NCBI GenBank assembly: GCA_015680685.1
Contig: MNCI01009176.1
Location: 186,001 to 250,000 of the forward strand
Reading direction: 5' to 3'
Source of the DNA: Gnetum montanum
Taxonomy: Eukaryota; Streptophyta; Gnetopsida; Gnetales; Gnetaceae
Length of the DNA stretch: 64,000 nt
In this document: positions 48,901 through 60,865 of the stretch, in pieces
Layout of the letters: each line of letters begins with the position of its first letter
How positions within the stretch are numbered: position 1 is the stretch's first letter
Translations under genes and position numbers: made by a program
The notes under the pieces: generated by a model
What the model saw: only the letters and a program-made list of their open reading frames with translations
Told to the model about the DNA's origin: nothing
The model's database searches: none

Positions 48901-49386
48901 CACAAGTTGCATGAGCAACTAGTCCATGTGCTTTGGGCTTATAGAATAACCTATAAAACCATGATTGGTGTAACCCCTTATAGCTTAGTTTTTAATTCTA
49001 AAGTTATGTTACCTCTTGAATTATAGGTGCCATCACTCTAAGTAGCTTTATCAAACTTTATCAACAATGAATAGAATAAGGAGCTTTGTATCATGGACCT
49101 AAAATTGGTGAAGGAAAAATGGGTATGAATGCCTACTTATGTCGAGTGATACTAAGAGAGGAAAAAATGGTAATACCATCATAACCTGAACAAGAGTAAG
49201 GTCAAGGAAGAAGACCTGGTCCTTAAAGCTGTCTATGAGCATGCAGATAAATTCTCAGCCAACTGGGAAGGAACTTTATTATTCACTAAGTCCTATAGCA
49301 ATGAAGTATTTAGGATACCAGATATGAATGGGAATGAGTTTTCCAATCCAATCAATCATTCCTATCTCAAGCCCTACTACATGTAG
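45937..49386 (+). pseudogene. Degraded pol (RT-RNase H-aRNase H-integrase) of Tat-type element P1
   Basis: N-terminal linker with SYEDMPSLDP at about 46272, the usual Tat pre-RT motif. RT spans about 46330-47000, with VVVPKKNG-like residues at about 46470, FLDGFLRYNNI at about 46610 and YVDN at about 46800 in place of YVDD. RNase H spans about 47000-47410 (133-codon open stretch). The ancestral-type RNase H at 47640-47955 keeps MHFDKAS and AKYEGL but has GGS where GDS is expected. Integrase core at 48550-49026 keeps D in GLDIIKP and D in IVIDNGPHF, but the catalytic E is K in NGQAKTSI. The C-terminal tail ends NHSYLKPYYM at 49386. Longer open stretches than M1, yet catalytically dead at several sites. 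Confidence 0.88.
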
Positions 49387-49619
49387 CCCATCAACAACCT
49401 AAACAACCAATAACAAGCAAGCCTACATGACCTCTTTTTATACAACAAATGAATTTTGTAACACTAGTGACCTTGGATAGCTTGGTTTGTTGATTATCTT
49501 GTATGGACTTATGGATTGCATTATAACAACATTTTTTCTTGGTTTATTTTCTTGTTCTCTTGGTGTTGTGCTTGTAGGATGAAGCATGGAGTGGTCTAGA
49601 AGGTGCAACTCATCATAGT
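49387..49619. other. Pol 3' flank of P1
   Basis: Short noncoding stretch between the pol stop and the LTR region, collinear with the DNA beside the M1 LTR apart from the absence of the 29-bp minisatellite. No clear polypurine tract was found. Confidence 0.35.
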
Positions 49620-51357
49620 AGCAAGTCACCATGTGACCTCAATGCATAAGATTCAATGAGTTTGTCCTGTTGTACCAAGAGTTCTTGTTCCACATCATTA
49701 CCATTATCACTCCTTGAGCCCAACCCCATTGCCTATTTATAACCTTCCTTATCTTGAATAACAGTGATGACCAATGTCTAACATTCATGCTTTATGGCCA
49801 TGTGGCATCCTTTCATCTTGCTCCACCTATAAATCCATAGAATGTAACACATCTCATTCAATGAGAAAACTATTAAGTCCATGGAATGTAACACATCTAA
49901 AACATCACAAAAATTTGCATGTTATGGTCAATTTTCATCATGTAGCTTTCACTGCCATGAAACTTGAGGCAAAACTTTATTGTAAATGTGAACATTACAA
50001 TCCATAAGGGATAATCTCACATATTCCATACTTTTGAAACTAAAAAATGCCTCATAAGTGGTCAAAGCCTCATTTCCTAGTGAAAAAAGGTCATATAATA
50101 TCTATATGTGGGCTTGGGAGGGTCAAAAATGCCTTTTGGGAAGCCAAAAATGGTAATTTAATGGGTTTTATGGGGTTATATACTTTTCTATGCTGGAAAC
50201 ATCTACAAGGGGTAAATCTCACCAACTCCTAGTGTGGAGGGGTGGGGGTTTCCTCCTCAATGGGAAAACCTTGCCCCTGGCATGGAAGTTTTCCCCAGTG
50301 TGAAGGCTCCACCTCTAGCATGGAAACTACATGTCCCTAGCATGATAGCCACAAAAGCAAAATTTTATCACTCCATGCACTCCAACATTGATCAACCACT
50401 TCAACAAGCATGGCAGAAGGCTTAGTGTGAAAGATTCATCTTTAGCATAGAAGGTGTGCTCCCATTACTATTTATAGTAAACAAAATGGCCATGGGGGTT
50501 TAGCACTTGCCATATATGGTAACCTACTTCCCCAAATTTGGGCACCCATCTCACCTGTATGAGGCAAGAATTTTTAGCAATTCGATAGCCAATTTGCAAT
50601 GATTATGCAGCCATCTTAAAACATTATTCATGGGCTAAAACCTATAAAAACCATCCTCAAACATCATTTAGAGGTTAGAGACTCTTTGGATATTTCAAGA
50701 CTTTTGGCATTTCCACACTTGGGCATTTTTAATCATTCAAGAGCCCTTGCAATCTCCCATGCCTGCATTCTATTGAGCCCTAGCATGAAAGCATGTAGCC
50801 TTTACAAATCCCCTAAGACTTGTCAATTTTTGGTGTCAATGCTACATTTCTAGGACTTCCAACCCCTAGCATGGAGTAATCTGGTAGCCATATTTCTCAC
50901 TTTTCTCACCCCCTAGCAATAACCCAAATTGCAGATCTACAGTTTGCAGCAAAGGAGATTTGAAAATATAAGAAGTCTCTTAGTACCCGAATCATGGAGT
51001 AGATCACATATGCTTCAATAGGCTTTGAACTCCTACCTCAATGAGTCCTCCTTTGCTCTCTCAAAAGCATTTCTTGTACACATTTTTGAAACTCATTCTT
51101 TATTATTTTAATGAGGTCTTAAAGTTTCATTTTTGTGTGCAATCTATATTTGCTTTCCATTTTACAAATCTGTAATTTTTGCATTATATTTTCTTAACTC
51201 TCCATTTTGTATTTTTTAAGTCCCTAGGTGATCTGCCAAACCATCCAGAGCACCTTGAATTCCATTTTTTTGAAGGCCTTGGGGATTCGGGGTTGAGGCT
51301 ACTATGCCGAATCTATCAATTTTTTGGTAATTAATTTTTCCAATTGCAATAGTTATC
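49620..51357 (+). repeat. Tat-type LTR shared by P1 (left) and P2 (right)
   Basis: Left of it is a pol end, right of it a gag leader, so it serves as 3' LTR of one unit and 5' LTR of the next. It contains GAATGTAACACATCT repeats near 49845 and 49885, two ~195-bp-spaced repeats of AGTGTGGAGG / TAGCATGGAA words (50230-50430), a TATA-like TATAAAAA at 50643, and a U5-like AAGTCCCTAGGTGATCTGCC at 51220. The left end is uncertain. Confidence 0.5.
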
Positions 51358-51376
51358 TGGTGCTAGAAGGAGGGCC
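51358..51376 (+). other. Conserved LTR/leader junction motif, candidate primer-binding site (P2)
   Basis: TGGTGCTAGAAGGAGGGCC, starting TGG as a tRNA 3'-CCA match would; near-identical to 2806-2824. The tRNA was not identified. Confidence 0.5.
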
Positions 51377-52171
51377 TACACATAATTTCTATGATCAGAC
51401 CTATCTTTTTCATAGCCAAAATTGCAAGTTGAAAGCCTTTTCTTAATTTTTTGCAGCCAAAAATTTAAAAGCCCAACATTGCCCCTTTCTTCATACGATA
51501 TGTACTGCAACATAGAAGTTGCAAGTGGTTGGATGATGATTTTTCACAACAACTAATGTGAATTTTTCATCCCAAAGGCAGCATTGAAAACATTTTTTCT
51601 TTTTCTTTTTTATGCTAATTTTTTTTCGTTTCTAAAGAAAATGGTGCAACCCTTTCAAAAACCATCAAACTTTTAGAAGTTATCTTCCCCCCATTTTTCC
51701 TAGTTGAGAAAATTGATAGCCTACTAAAACCAAGTTCTAGTAGAAAAACACTAGCTATTTACTTTGGTTTTTAGCCTTTCCCCCCTCATCAATGTTGGAT
51801 TAGAAAGGTGTGAGATTCTTCCCATCTTACCCCACTTCTTTCCCCACCCCTTTCCGCCCCACCTTTCCATACCCAGCATAGAGGTAGTTAGGGGGCCAAT
51901 GTGAGTAATGCTTGTTACCAACTTTTCCAGCTTTCTATTTTTGGTAAAGGGGGTAAACCCACCTAAGCCCCACTTACTAATTATAGAAAGTGCTCTATTT
52001 TAAGCCATTTTTGCTTCCTTTGATCATGTTTGAATTCCACTTGTTGGAAATTATCTCTATTTTGCCTTTTATAGCCTATTTTAAGCCATTTTAAGCACTA
52101 TAACCATGTCTTTCCAATAGTCCACCAAGTTGCCTCTCACCTTCACTAGTGAAGGTTCAAGTTAACAAGCC
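51377..52171. other. Gag leader of P2, no gene
   Basis: T- and C-rich untranslated leader, partly alignable to 2825-3581. It includes a CCCCACC-rich stretch at 51825-51880. Nothing else seen. Confidence 0.4.
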
Positions 52172-55100
52172 ATGAGGCTTTATGGTCCTAAAGACCCTAC
52201 TATCATTGGATGTAGGCAGCCTTTGAGGGTCAAGAAAAAAATCCTAGATTTTGCAACCATAAATGAAGGCCAATATAACTACATTTGTGCCAAAATATAT
52301 GTCGACATGCTAATTCCATGTTTAAAAGTAGAATCAAAAAGGTAGTTTGAACTCCTCCACTACAATGGTAAGGAGTACATCCCTTCCTCCTATGACCAAA
52401 TACCCCTCATTGATATCTATGTGAGTATCATTATCCAATTGATTGAGATAGAGGAAGAAGATGACAAGCATAGCTCAGAGGAACAATAGAAAGACAAGGA
52501 TGAGTTTAGGGTGGAATCTAAGCCTGAAAACATCCTGGGAGGGTTGTTCCAACAAGTAACCCCCAAGGCCACTGAGCCTCCCCCTCATCCCTTTTTTTTT
52601 CTCCATGGGCATGGTACGATCATCTTCCACTCCCTCCTACCCTACCATAGCTAATCCCACATCGGTCATAGCCACACATCAAACTCAATCGATGTCATAG
52701 CCCATGACCTATAATCCATCAGTTCCTTTTGCCACATAGCCCTAGTTTTTACAACTATCAATGATGGTTTTCACCATCAAAAGACCACTAACTACTCATG
52801 CAAGGCCTATCATGGAGCCCCAAACAACTTAGGGGTTACACACCCCCTTTGTCCAATTTGTGCCTCAAGTACCAACATAAACATCCTTTTCCTTGTTTGG
52901 CCTACAAGCTACAACCATAACACAACAACTTCCTTCCATCTTACAATCCATAGTGAGGCTACAAGCTTCACAAAAAATACCATAACCATATGTGCAATCC
53001 CCATGTCAAACAATGTCACTATAAGGCCTAAATCAAGCATTCTAGATGATCTAGGACTTGATAGAGGAGTTAAAGAGGCTCAAAGCCTCTACTTTTCAAA
53101 GTGTCAATTATGAACTTTTACCAAGATGATCCCATCAGTCCTATGATCCCACCCTTGACACTTCCTCCTAGTGTTCCTATTTCCCAATTTAGCAAGTATA
53201 ACAAAGAAGGTAATCCCAATGCTCACCTTATTACCTTTTAATCCAAGTGCTTACTTTTATAGACATGGCCTCATACCATCATAAGGAATTTTCTTATGTC
53301 CTTAACTAGAAAAGCACTTGATTGGTACTATGCACTACCTAGAGGATCCATATCCTCTCTTGAGGACTTGATAGCCCAATTTGTTAACCACTTCAAGTAT
53401 AACTTGAATTCCAACACCATGCTTGACCAACTCATGAAGGTCAAGCAAGGATCCCTTGAGCCTGTTTAGAAGTTCATCCAATAGTGGAATGGACTACTGA
53501 ATGAAATACCAGAACCCATCACTGAGGCCCATCTTTTAGCCATATTCAAGAGGGAAATGAATGACTTTATCAAGGCAAAAATTTACTATCTTGACCCATG
53601 GTCCCTCATCCAAGCATTTTCCTAAACCAAGAACATAGAGGATGCCATGGAGGCTAGTCATGATTTTGCCTAAATGGCATATAAAAATCAACATACATGA
53701 AGGGACAAGGAGAAGAGTAAACAAAACAACATGGTCATAGCAAATGTGACCAAACAAGCTAAGACCACTAACTAGGAGTCAAGGAGCAACCCACCCAAGG
53801 CTCCTACTACTAATAACCATGATAACCAACCATCAACCTCTAGGGTCATCACATTGATCATCACTAGGATGAATTTTAAGTCAAAAGACTATAGTAAGTA
53901 CATAAATTTACCTTTGAAACCATTTGAATTTCTAGATCAACTACTAAAGTGTGGGTGCATGCAATATAAATAGATGACCAAAGCCACTCGAAAGAAGCAT
54001 GAGCATCTATGTGAAATAGCCAAGGATCCTACTCAAGAAATAAAGGATGATCCATAACTACCTAGGTACTTCAAGCTAGACCACTTTTTCCATTATCACC
54101 AACTACCTGGTCATGACACAAAATTCCACCTATCATTGAAGGATGACCTCTAGAGGATTATAGATAGGAGAAGCTAGTCTTAGATGCTTCCAACCTAGTC
54201 TAACCACAAAATCAATCGATGCAAGTCTACAAAGACCCATTGAATTCTAATAACAACCCTTATGATATTTTAGAATTCAACATAGATGACGATCAAAGAC
54301 CTGCAAGAGAACCATACATGATACAGGTGCCCCCTTATGAAGAAGATGCTTCTTCAACTTCCACTAACTTAAAATCCCCCTCAGTTATAATATTACCATT
54401 AGGAATGCCTCTAAGGAAACCTTTTTTCATTAGGGTGCCCTAACTTGACACAACCTAACTCGCCATAGCCCAACCAACTACATGACAACATCCTATGATG
54501 GCTAATGTTATTTCCTCTTCCTCACAACTAATGACTAACAACCAAAAAACCTCAACCAAGCAAAGGAAGAAGCATAAGCAAATGCCTAACAACAATGGTG
54601 ACAAGCAGATGGAGGCACAAAAGAAAGTGGACCCACCAAATCCCACTCTCATATTGGTTATATCCATGGCCTCCTATGCCCAACCTACTCCAACCAACAA
54701 GCCATAGGAGGACACCAAAATCCATAACCAAAAGAATGAGGAAAAGCCCCAACAACCATAACCTAAAGCTAACGTTCGCATTTTGGGGTGCATGGAGGAA
54801 GTGAAGCACAAATAGGGCAACAAGTTCACAACTAATAATAAAACTTCCTTAGTGTAATAGATTAGGTTAGATAATCCCTCAAGTAAAAGAATACAAGTTT
54901 TAGCTTATATAACCTAATCATGAATTTTGCCACATATTGTAAAGTGTTAGTCAAAATGTTGACTTCTATTCTTGTTAGTGAAGACATCCCCATTGATGAG
55001 AAATCCATCCATGCAATGCTGGTCCCTCCATCACCTAAGGAGGAAAATTCAACATCCTTAGTATTTCACAATAGTAAAATCAAGGTTAATCCTTAAAATG

Positions 55101-55756
55101 GTAAAGTAACTAGGGCTCCTCTATTCATAACCATTCATGTAGGGCAATTTAAAGTGCATTGAGTGCATGTAGATGACAAGGCTATGACTAACATTATCTC
55201 ATGCACCATCATTGAATGACTAGGTTTAACAAAGCTAATACAACATACATCAACAACTACCCTCAAGTCTTTTAATAGATCTAGAGTTGTGGTCAAGTGT
55301 TCCATCTCCTTGAATTTTATGGTAGGGGAGCAATTCCGCATAGTTGCCAATTTCTTGATGATGGAGGGGACACTAGGGTTCAACCTTATCCTGGGAAGAC
55401 CATGGTTGACTCAATTATGAGTTGTGTCCTCATCCATCTATCAATAAATTCACCTGCCTTATGAGGGAGGTGAAATCATCATTCACGGTGATAGCATAGT
55501 TCCTATGGTTGTCAATAATGTGAACATAGAGTAGGGGTTTGAAGTGGAGCTTCAAGAAGAAGCTCCCAAACATGGAATACATCAACCTAAGAGGGAATAG
55601 AAAGCCAATTATGACAATGGTAGGTAATGAGATGTGTTATGGGATGAACTTCCTTTTAACATCATCAATGAAGGTGATGGTGAATAAAAGCTTGTGTAGA
55701 GTAGACTTTACTCATTTCCTAATCTTTCAAAGATTAGGAAGAATATGCATAGGTGA
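52172..55756 (+). pseudogene. Degraded gag-pro of Tat-type element P2
   Basis: The start ATG AGG at 52172 matches P1. The opening RLYGPKDPTIIGCRQP is followed by an acidic stretch, a gag-like block at about 53330-53600 (SSLEDLIAQFVNHFKYN, MKVKQGSLEP), a degenerate knuckle region at about 54070-54130 (HYHQLPGHDTKF), and proline- and serine-rich linkers (54219-54443 open). The protease remnant at about 55165 reads VDDKAMTNII for the D-T/S-G-A site, and its C-terminal signature NLILGRPWL is intact at about 55385. The stop falls at the same point as in P1 (after FPNLSKIRKNMHR). Many stops elsewhere. No RT follows for at least 8 kb. Confidence 0.78.
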
Positions 55757-56700
55757 AGTGCACATTAATCTTTTCATGCCCTTATAACCAGATGCACTGA
55801 TGGCCATGTAGCCTAACCTATCTTTCTTAATTTGTTATACCTTTTTATGTACTTTGGTTTACTCTTTATGCATGTAGCCTAAGTTTCATTTTCATTTTTA
55901 CTTATTTATTACAACCTTCCTTTTTCTTTACTTTTACTCATGTTACAAACATCAAAAAATCCTTAAAAACTTTAAAACATAAAATCACCAAAAAAATATA
56001 TAGGTTTCTCTTCAACAAAGGCCTACTATGACCTTAAACTGGCATCAAGGCTTGCTATGGCCTTAAATTGGCATTATGATTTTCTAAGACTCTAAATTGG
56101 TGTCATAGTCCACTAGGACTCCAAACTAGTGTTATAGTCTACTAAGACTCTAAACTGGCATCACAATCTACTAAGACTCTAAACTAGCGTTACAATCTAC
56201 TAAGACTTTAAACTGGCAACATGGCCTAATAATATCAAACGTCTCTTTTATTATATTTCTTTTTTTGTTTAGCCTACTACAACATCGATTAGTCATTTAA
56301 TGTTATAACCAAAATTGTCAACATAGCCATATACAACATTTATAACACTAGAACAACATTGTATATAGCCAAAAATGAAACTAAAATTTTAAATGTAAAT
56401 TTAAAGTGTCCATAACATACATAGCCATGGCCACACTATGTGGAAACAATTTCAAAAATAATAATAACAAGGACCATTTATAACATAGTCTTAGCTAACA
56501 ATAACCATCAACAGTAAAAAAAATATATAGCCAACATGCTAGACTAGGCTAATTGAAGCTATTGAGAGGAATCTAGAGGAGGAAGTATGGGTCATTTCCA
56601 CCCTTACCACTGGGGCCATCAAGTTTTCTTGAGGTCTAGAATACAATAACGCATAGCCAATTAGTAACCAATAGCCAAAACCATAAACAAAAACTAAAAA
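55757..56700. other. Spacer after P2 gag-pro with 29-bp minisatellite
   Basis: AT-rich noncoding DNA collinear with 7050-8165. The minisatellite at 56030-56225 has about 6-7 units of CTACTAAGACTCTAAACTGG plus CATCACAAT-type sequence, the reverse complement of that at 10105-10455 and so the same orientation relative to the element. Confidence 0.6.
56030..56225. repeat. 29-bp minisatellite, P2 spacer
   Basis: Regular 29-bp steps between successive AAGACTCTAAACT segments (about 56085, 56114, 56144, 56173, 56202). Units match the M1 minisatellite on the opposite window strand. Confidence 0.75.
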
Positions 56701-59700
56701 TATAAAACATAAAATATATCAAACCTATCATAATTCTGGCTACATAACTTTCGAGGGTAGATATGGAAGGCCTTCCTCCAAATGATGGAGGATTTGGTCC
56801 TCCATCACATTGACCCAATCAACATCTCCAAGATCAATGCTAGAATGATACCAGTCCTATCTACTACAATCCAAGTAGGAGGCTCTCAAGTAATAGCAGC
56901 CATAGAGGTATCACCTACAATAGTGATAATCTGAGTAGGAAATTACTCCACTGTAAGAGTACTCTCAAAAATTTGATAAGCACTCTTCACCTGAATCCCC
57001 TAGATGAATAGCTCTCTCTTATGCCATTCAAATAATGCCTCCTTTAGCCACTTAAGGTAAGCCCCACAATCTACCTTGTACTATCACTTGTGGGCCTTCT
57101 ATTTCTTATCCCACTCTAGGACCCAAGCATAGTGATTTTCCAATCCTCAACCTTCTAGAAGATGAGTTTCATCTGCATCTGTTGTTCCATCATCTTTCAT
57201 AAGAGCACTACTTTGTCTAGAATGGTATGCCAGTAGTGAGCCCATGTGATCTCTTTGGTCCAAAATTTTCCTAAGTTAGCCACTTGGGCTTTCACAAAGG
57301 CTTTGTGGTCTTGGAGATCTCTAATCACCTCCTCCTACCATTGAGTCTTCTTCCTTAAGGCCACAACCTATTCCCATAGGGATCCATTGGACCTCTCTAG
57401 CTCCCATGAAGTTTTTCCACATGACATTGTTAGATTAATAGTAGTCTCGTATAACTTCAAGGATACACTAGATACATTAGAGGGAAGCTTCAACAAGGAG
57501 TCAATCTCCATGCCTCAAGTAGAGTCCCACTCCACCAAAGGTGTTGCATAACCAAAAATATAACCATAAACATGGTGTAACGATAACACAAACATAGCCT
57601 ATAACATAGCTAAACAACTACAACATATAAAAAAAAGTCCTTACCTATCTCAGGTGCAACTTAGTGCAACTAGTTGATGATGTTCTTAGCCATTACATGC
57701 ATGAACTCCACCTTGTTCAAGATCTCTACCCATGGTTTCACATGAAACTTAGGGATAAGAGCCTACACTAGTAACTCAGGAACTACTACAAGCATAACAA
57801 TCATTAAATGGTTAGGATGAAAACCAAAATTAAACAATAGGATATAATGAAAGTGTTAAGTCATGGGCATACCAAGCTCCTCCTCTTCTTCTTCTATAAT
57901 GATGATGTAGGATGTACTGGGATGTACCTAGCACCACCACATTGAAAAAAGAATCTAGATCATTTATGTTTATCTCAAGTTGCTATAGGAGTGCCTCTTC
58001 TTCAAACCTTTGTTCTTCCTCTATGGAAACTTGGACTGCGAAGACCTAACACTTATCTACAACCATAGCACATAGAAAAATAATTAACATATGAAACCAT
58101 AATATAACCATAACTCTCAAAATAAAATAAAATATCCAAAACTTAAATGAAGCATACTCGTGACTACTTGCTACAATGACTTAAGCATAAACTTAATCTT
58201 CTGTGGGGCAGGTTAGTCTAATGCTAGTAGTGCTTCCTCCATGGACCTCTTGAGTTTCTCCTTGGCTACCCCCTTAGCCTTCCTACATCATCATTTGGCC
58301 TCCAATATGCTTGCTAGAAATGTCAGAAGCTCCTTGTCATCCATGTTATCAAGGAACTCATATCACCTACCATCAAGATCCTTGGTAGTAATGGATAGGA
58401 AATCATCCATCTCCTTTGGTGGATTCTAGACCTACATCATTGGATAAATTTTCTTCATCCAAGGCCTAAAAATTTGTCTTTGGTCTTGGGAAACTCATCA
58501 TCCATTCATCCACACCACCAAAAGTTGCACAAACCTCTTCAAGTACCTTGCAAAGAATGCAAAATGCATGTGGATTATGGTAGAGTGTCCTCATGGAGTC
58601 TAAGGATCTCATCTTGAAGCCCAACAACCAAATCAACCACCCAATTAAACTTGGTGCCATCTATTAGAAACTTCTTAAAGGTCCATCCCTATGTGATGTT
58701 AATCATCTTCTTTTGTGATAATAGTTTGGGAAATGCATGAGACCTACAAAAATGGATATGATTCCTTTGCATCAATATTTTTGAAGCTATCCATGGAAAT
58801 TTCGGAATGGCTCATGTTGACACCAAGCCACTCCAAAGCTTCTTCAAGATGGCCTGATTCCTTCACTATTCTAGTGGAAACCTTTGCCTCATTAGCAGGG
58901 ACACCAAAAAAGTTGCAAAAGATGCCCTCATCAATGTCCATGTTAATTATCATGCCTTGAATGGTGATGCTAAAATGATTAGCCTCCTCATTGAAGAAGT
59001 CAATGACATGCATCATCTCCATAGTAGAGATGGAAGCAATAGGTATCATAAAAAAATTAAGCAAACCTACATGCTAAATGCTTGCTTGAATGTACCTAGG
59101 CATTTGTCCCCTTAGCCACTCTTGTGTTGGTATCACTTCATCAAACTTTAGGATGAGGGTATCCTCATGACATCCTAAAAGGGTTATGATGACATTAGTA
59201 GAGGTGGAAGGTTCTACAAGGTAACAACCAACATTTAGCATCAACATAAGTAAGTTTAATAACTAGTTAAAGCAATAGAATACTTATAATTTTCATAACC
59301 ATAAAACATTAGAAGCTATAGCCTTTACATTTACCTTTCTTCTTCTTCTTCGGTGTGATTTGAGCAAAGGTACCAACTACCAAGGTTTGATCCAAGGAGC
59401 TCTTGGAGCCCATCCACCAATTATGTATCATCCTCTCATCCACACACTTCTTGTAGACAAGGTTGAATCTACTAGTGTATGCATCAAAGTCCCCTCTTAA
59501 TGGTTGATACACAATAGTTTTAATCTAGGGGTCCTTTGTAAGTACATCTAAGGTAGTTTGAGCCACTACGAAGGTTTGATCATTAGTGATCAAGCCTTGA
59601 TCACTAACCCTATACCTATAAGAATTTCACAAAACTGACAAAGTTAGAAAAGGTAGTTTAGCCAATAAAGCCAAAAAAACATAAAAATGCTATAATAACC

Positions 59701-59780
59701 ATACTTACCCTAATAGATAATACATAGTGTTGAGTGCACTCTAGAACAATTTGTGAGCTCTATGTACCACCATCAAAGTA
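56701..59780 (-). pseudogene. Antisense spliced gene of Tat element P2, copy B (most complete)
   Basis: Multi-exon gene opposite to gag-pro; family not recognised. On the minus strand: exon a ends 59709; intron 59708-59616, 93 nt (GG|GTAAGTATGG ... TTATAG|G); exon b 59615-59335, lysine-rich end; intron 59334-59214 (AAAG|GTAAAT ... CCTTGTAG|AACC); exon c 59213-58158, with TLILKFDEVIPTQEWL, ISTMEMMHVIDFF, GIFCNFFGVPANEA, KRFVQLL and LSITTKDLDG; intron 58157-58057 (CGA|GTATGC ... GGTTGTAG|ATAAG); exon d 58056-57873, acidic EEEQRFEEEALL; intron 57872-57786 (TTG|GTATGC ... GCTTGTAG|TAG); exon e 57785-57645, FHVKPWVEILNKVEF; a donor ATAG|GTAAGG at 57644 implies another exon below 57540. Stops are scattered, so this copy is dead. 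Introns match copies A and C in position. Confidence 0.65.
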
Positions 59781-60865
59781 TTTCTTAAAAATTGTAAATG
59801 AAAAAGTTTTTTTAGACCTATGTACCACAATTTGTGAGCTCTAAAATTGTACCACCTTGGTTGATTTTTTCATGCAAAAAGCTTAAAATTCATAACGCTT
59901 AATTTGACATAACCATGAAAAATAGCCAAGAAAGCCAAAAAAATCATAATCATTTAAAACCACATCAAAACATAGGATAGGATTTCATTAGAATTAAATT
60001 TTAATGAACATCAAAGCCTAGATCTGAGAAAAATGACCCTACCTTCAATTGTATGGAAAAAGCATGAGAATAGTAAGCTCATCTTAAAAATTAGGTTTAC
60101 CAAAACAATGAAACAACCCTAGATCTACATAAAAATAGCCAAAATAGGAGGTAGGATTTCATTATAATTTTTCTTTACCTCCTCTAGTGGTGTAGATCTA
60201 AAGAAAATAGCTCCACACATGGCAAGAAAAAGAAATAAAAATAGCTAGAAACCTAAGAAAAAATGGCTAGGATTGTCTACCTGGAAGCTACTACAAATGA
60301 AGCCTAAATTGAGATGGATCTAGGTAGCCCTAAAAGATTCATTACCTACTCATCTGCCTTCTAAATCTTGGGATTTCTACCTTTCCCTCCACACTACTTG
60401 GGCACCATAGTTGTTGCACCAACACTAGGAATGGTTGAGATCATGGAGGAATGGACGTTCAACATTGGCTACAAGAGAGATGGGAAGCTTCCACACTAAA
60501 TATTGGTGCTCTTTACAATAAGAAATATCTACTTGGTCTCTTTGCTAATTCACTACTTATCAAGAATATGAATTATGATAAAAACTTGTGAGAAATAACC
60601 ATAAAAATCAAACATTAACCTAAAACGCTTCCCTCTAAACCCAAGTTGTTCATTTAGTGCACCATAACTCCAAGTGCACTAAAGTGCAAAGCAAAAAAAA
60701 ATTCTCTTCCATGCTGAGATTGATGGAACTTAGGTTGAGAATTCAAAATTTTAAAATTTTCGATGGTGGATCCCACCATACACCCTCACTTTTGACCTAA
60801 AAACTTCATTAATGCTAAGTTTTGGCCACTTTTGATACTTAGAATAATATTTCAACCTTAACTCC
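59781..60865. other. AT-rich spacer between antisense gene and array, P2
   Basis: A-rich DNA with AAAAATAGCC / CTAGATCTA-type runs, the counterpart of 33824-35154. It may contain the first exon or promoter of the antisense gene; none could be identified. No sense ORF. Confidence 0.4.
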
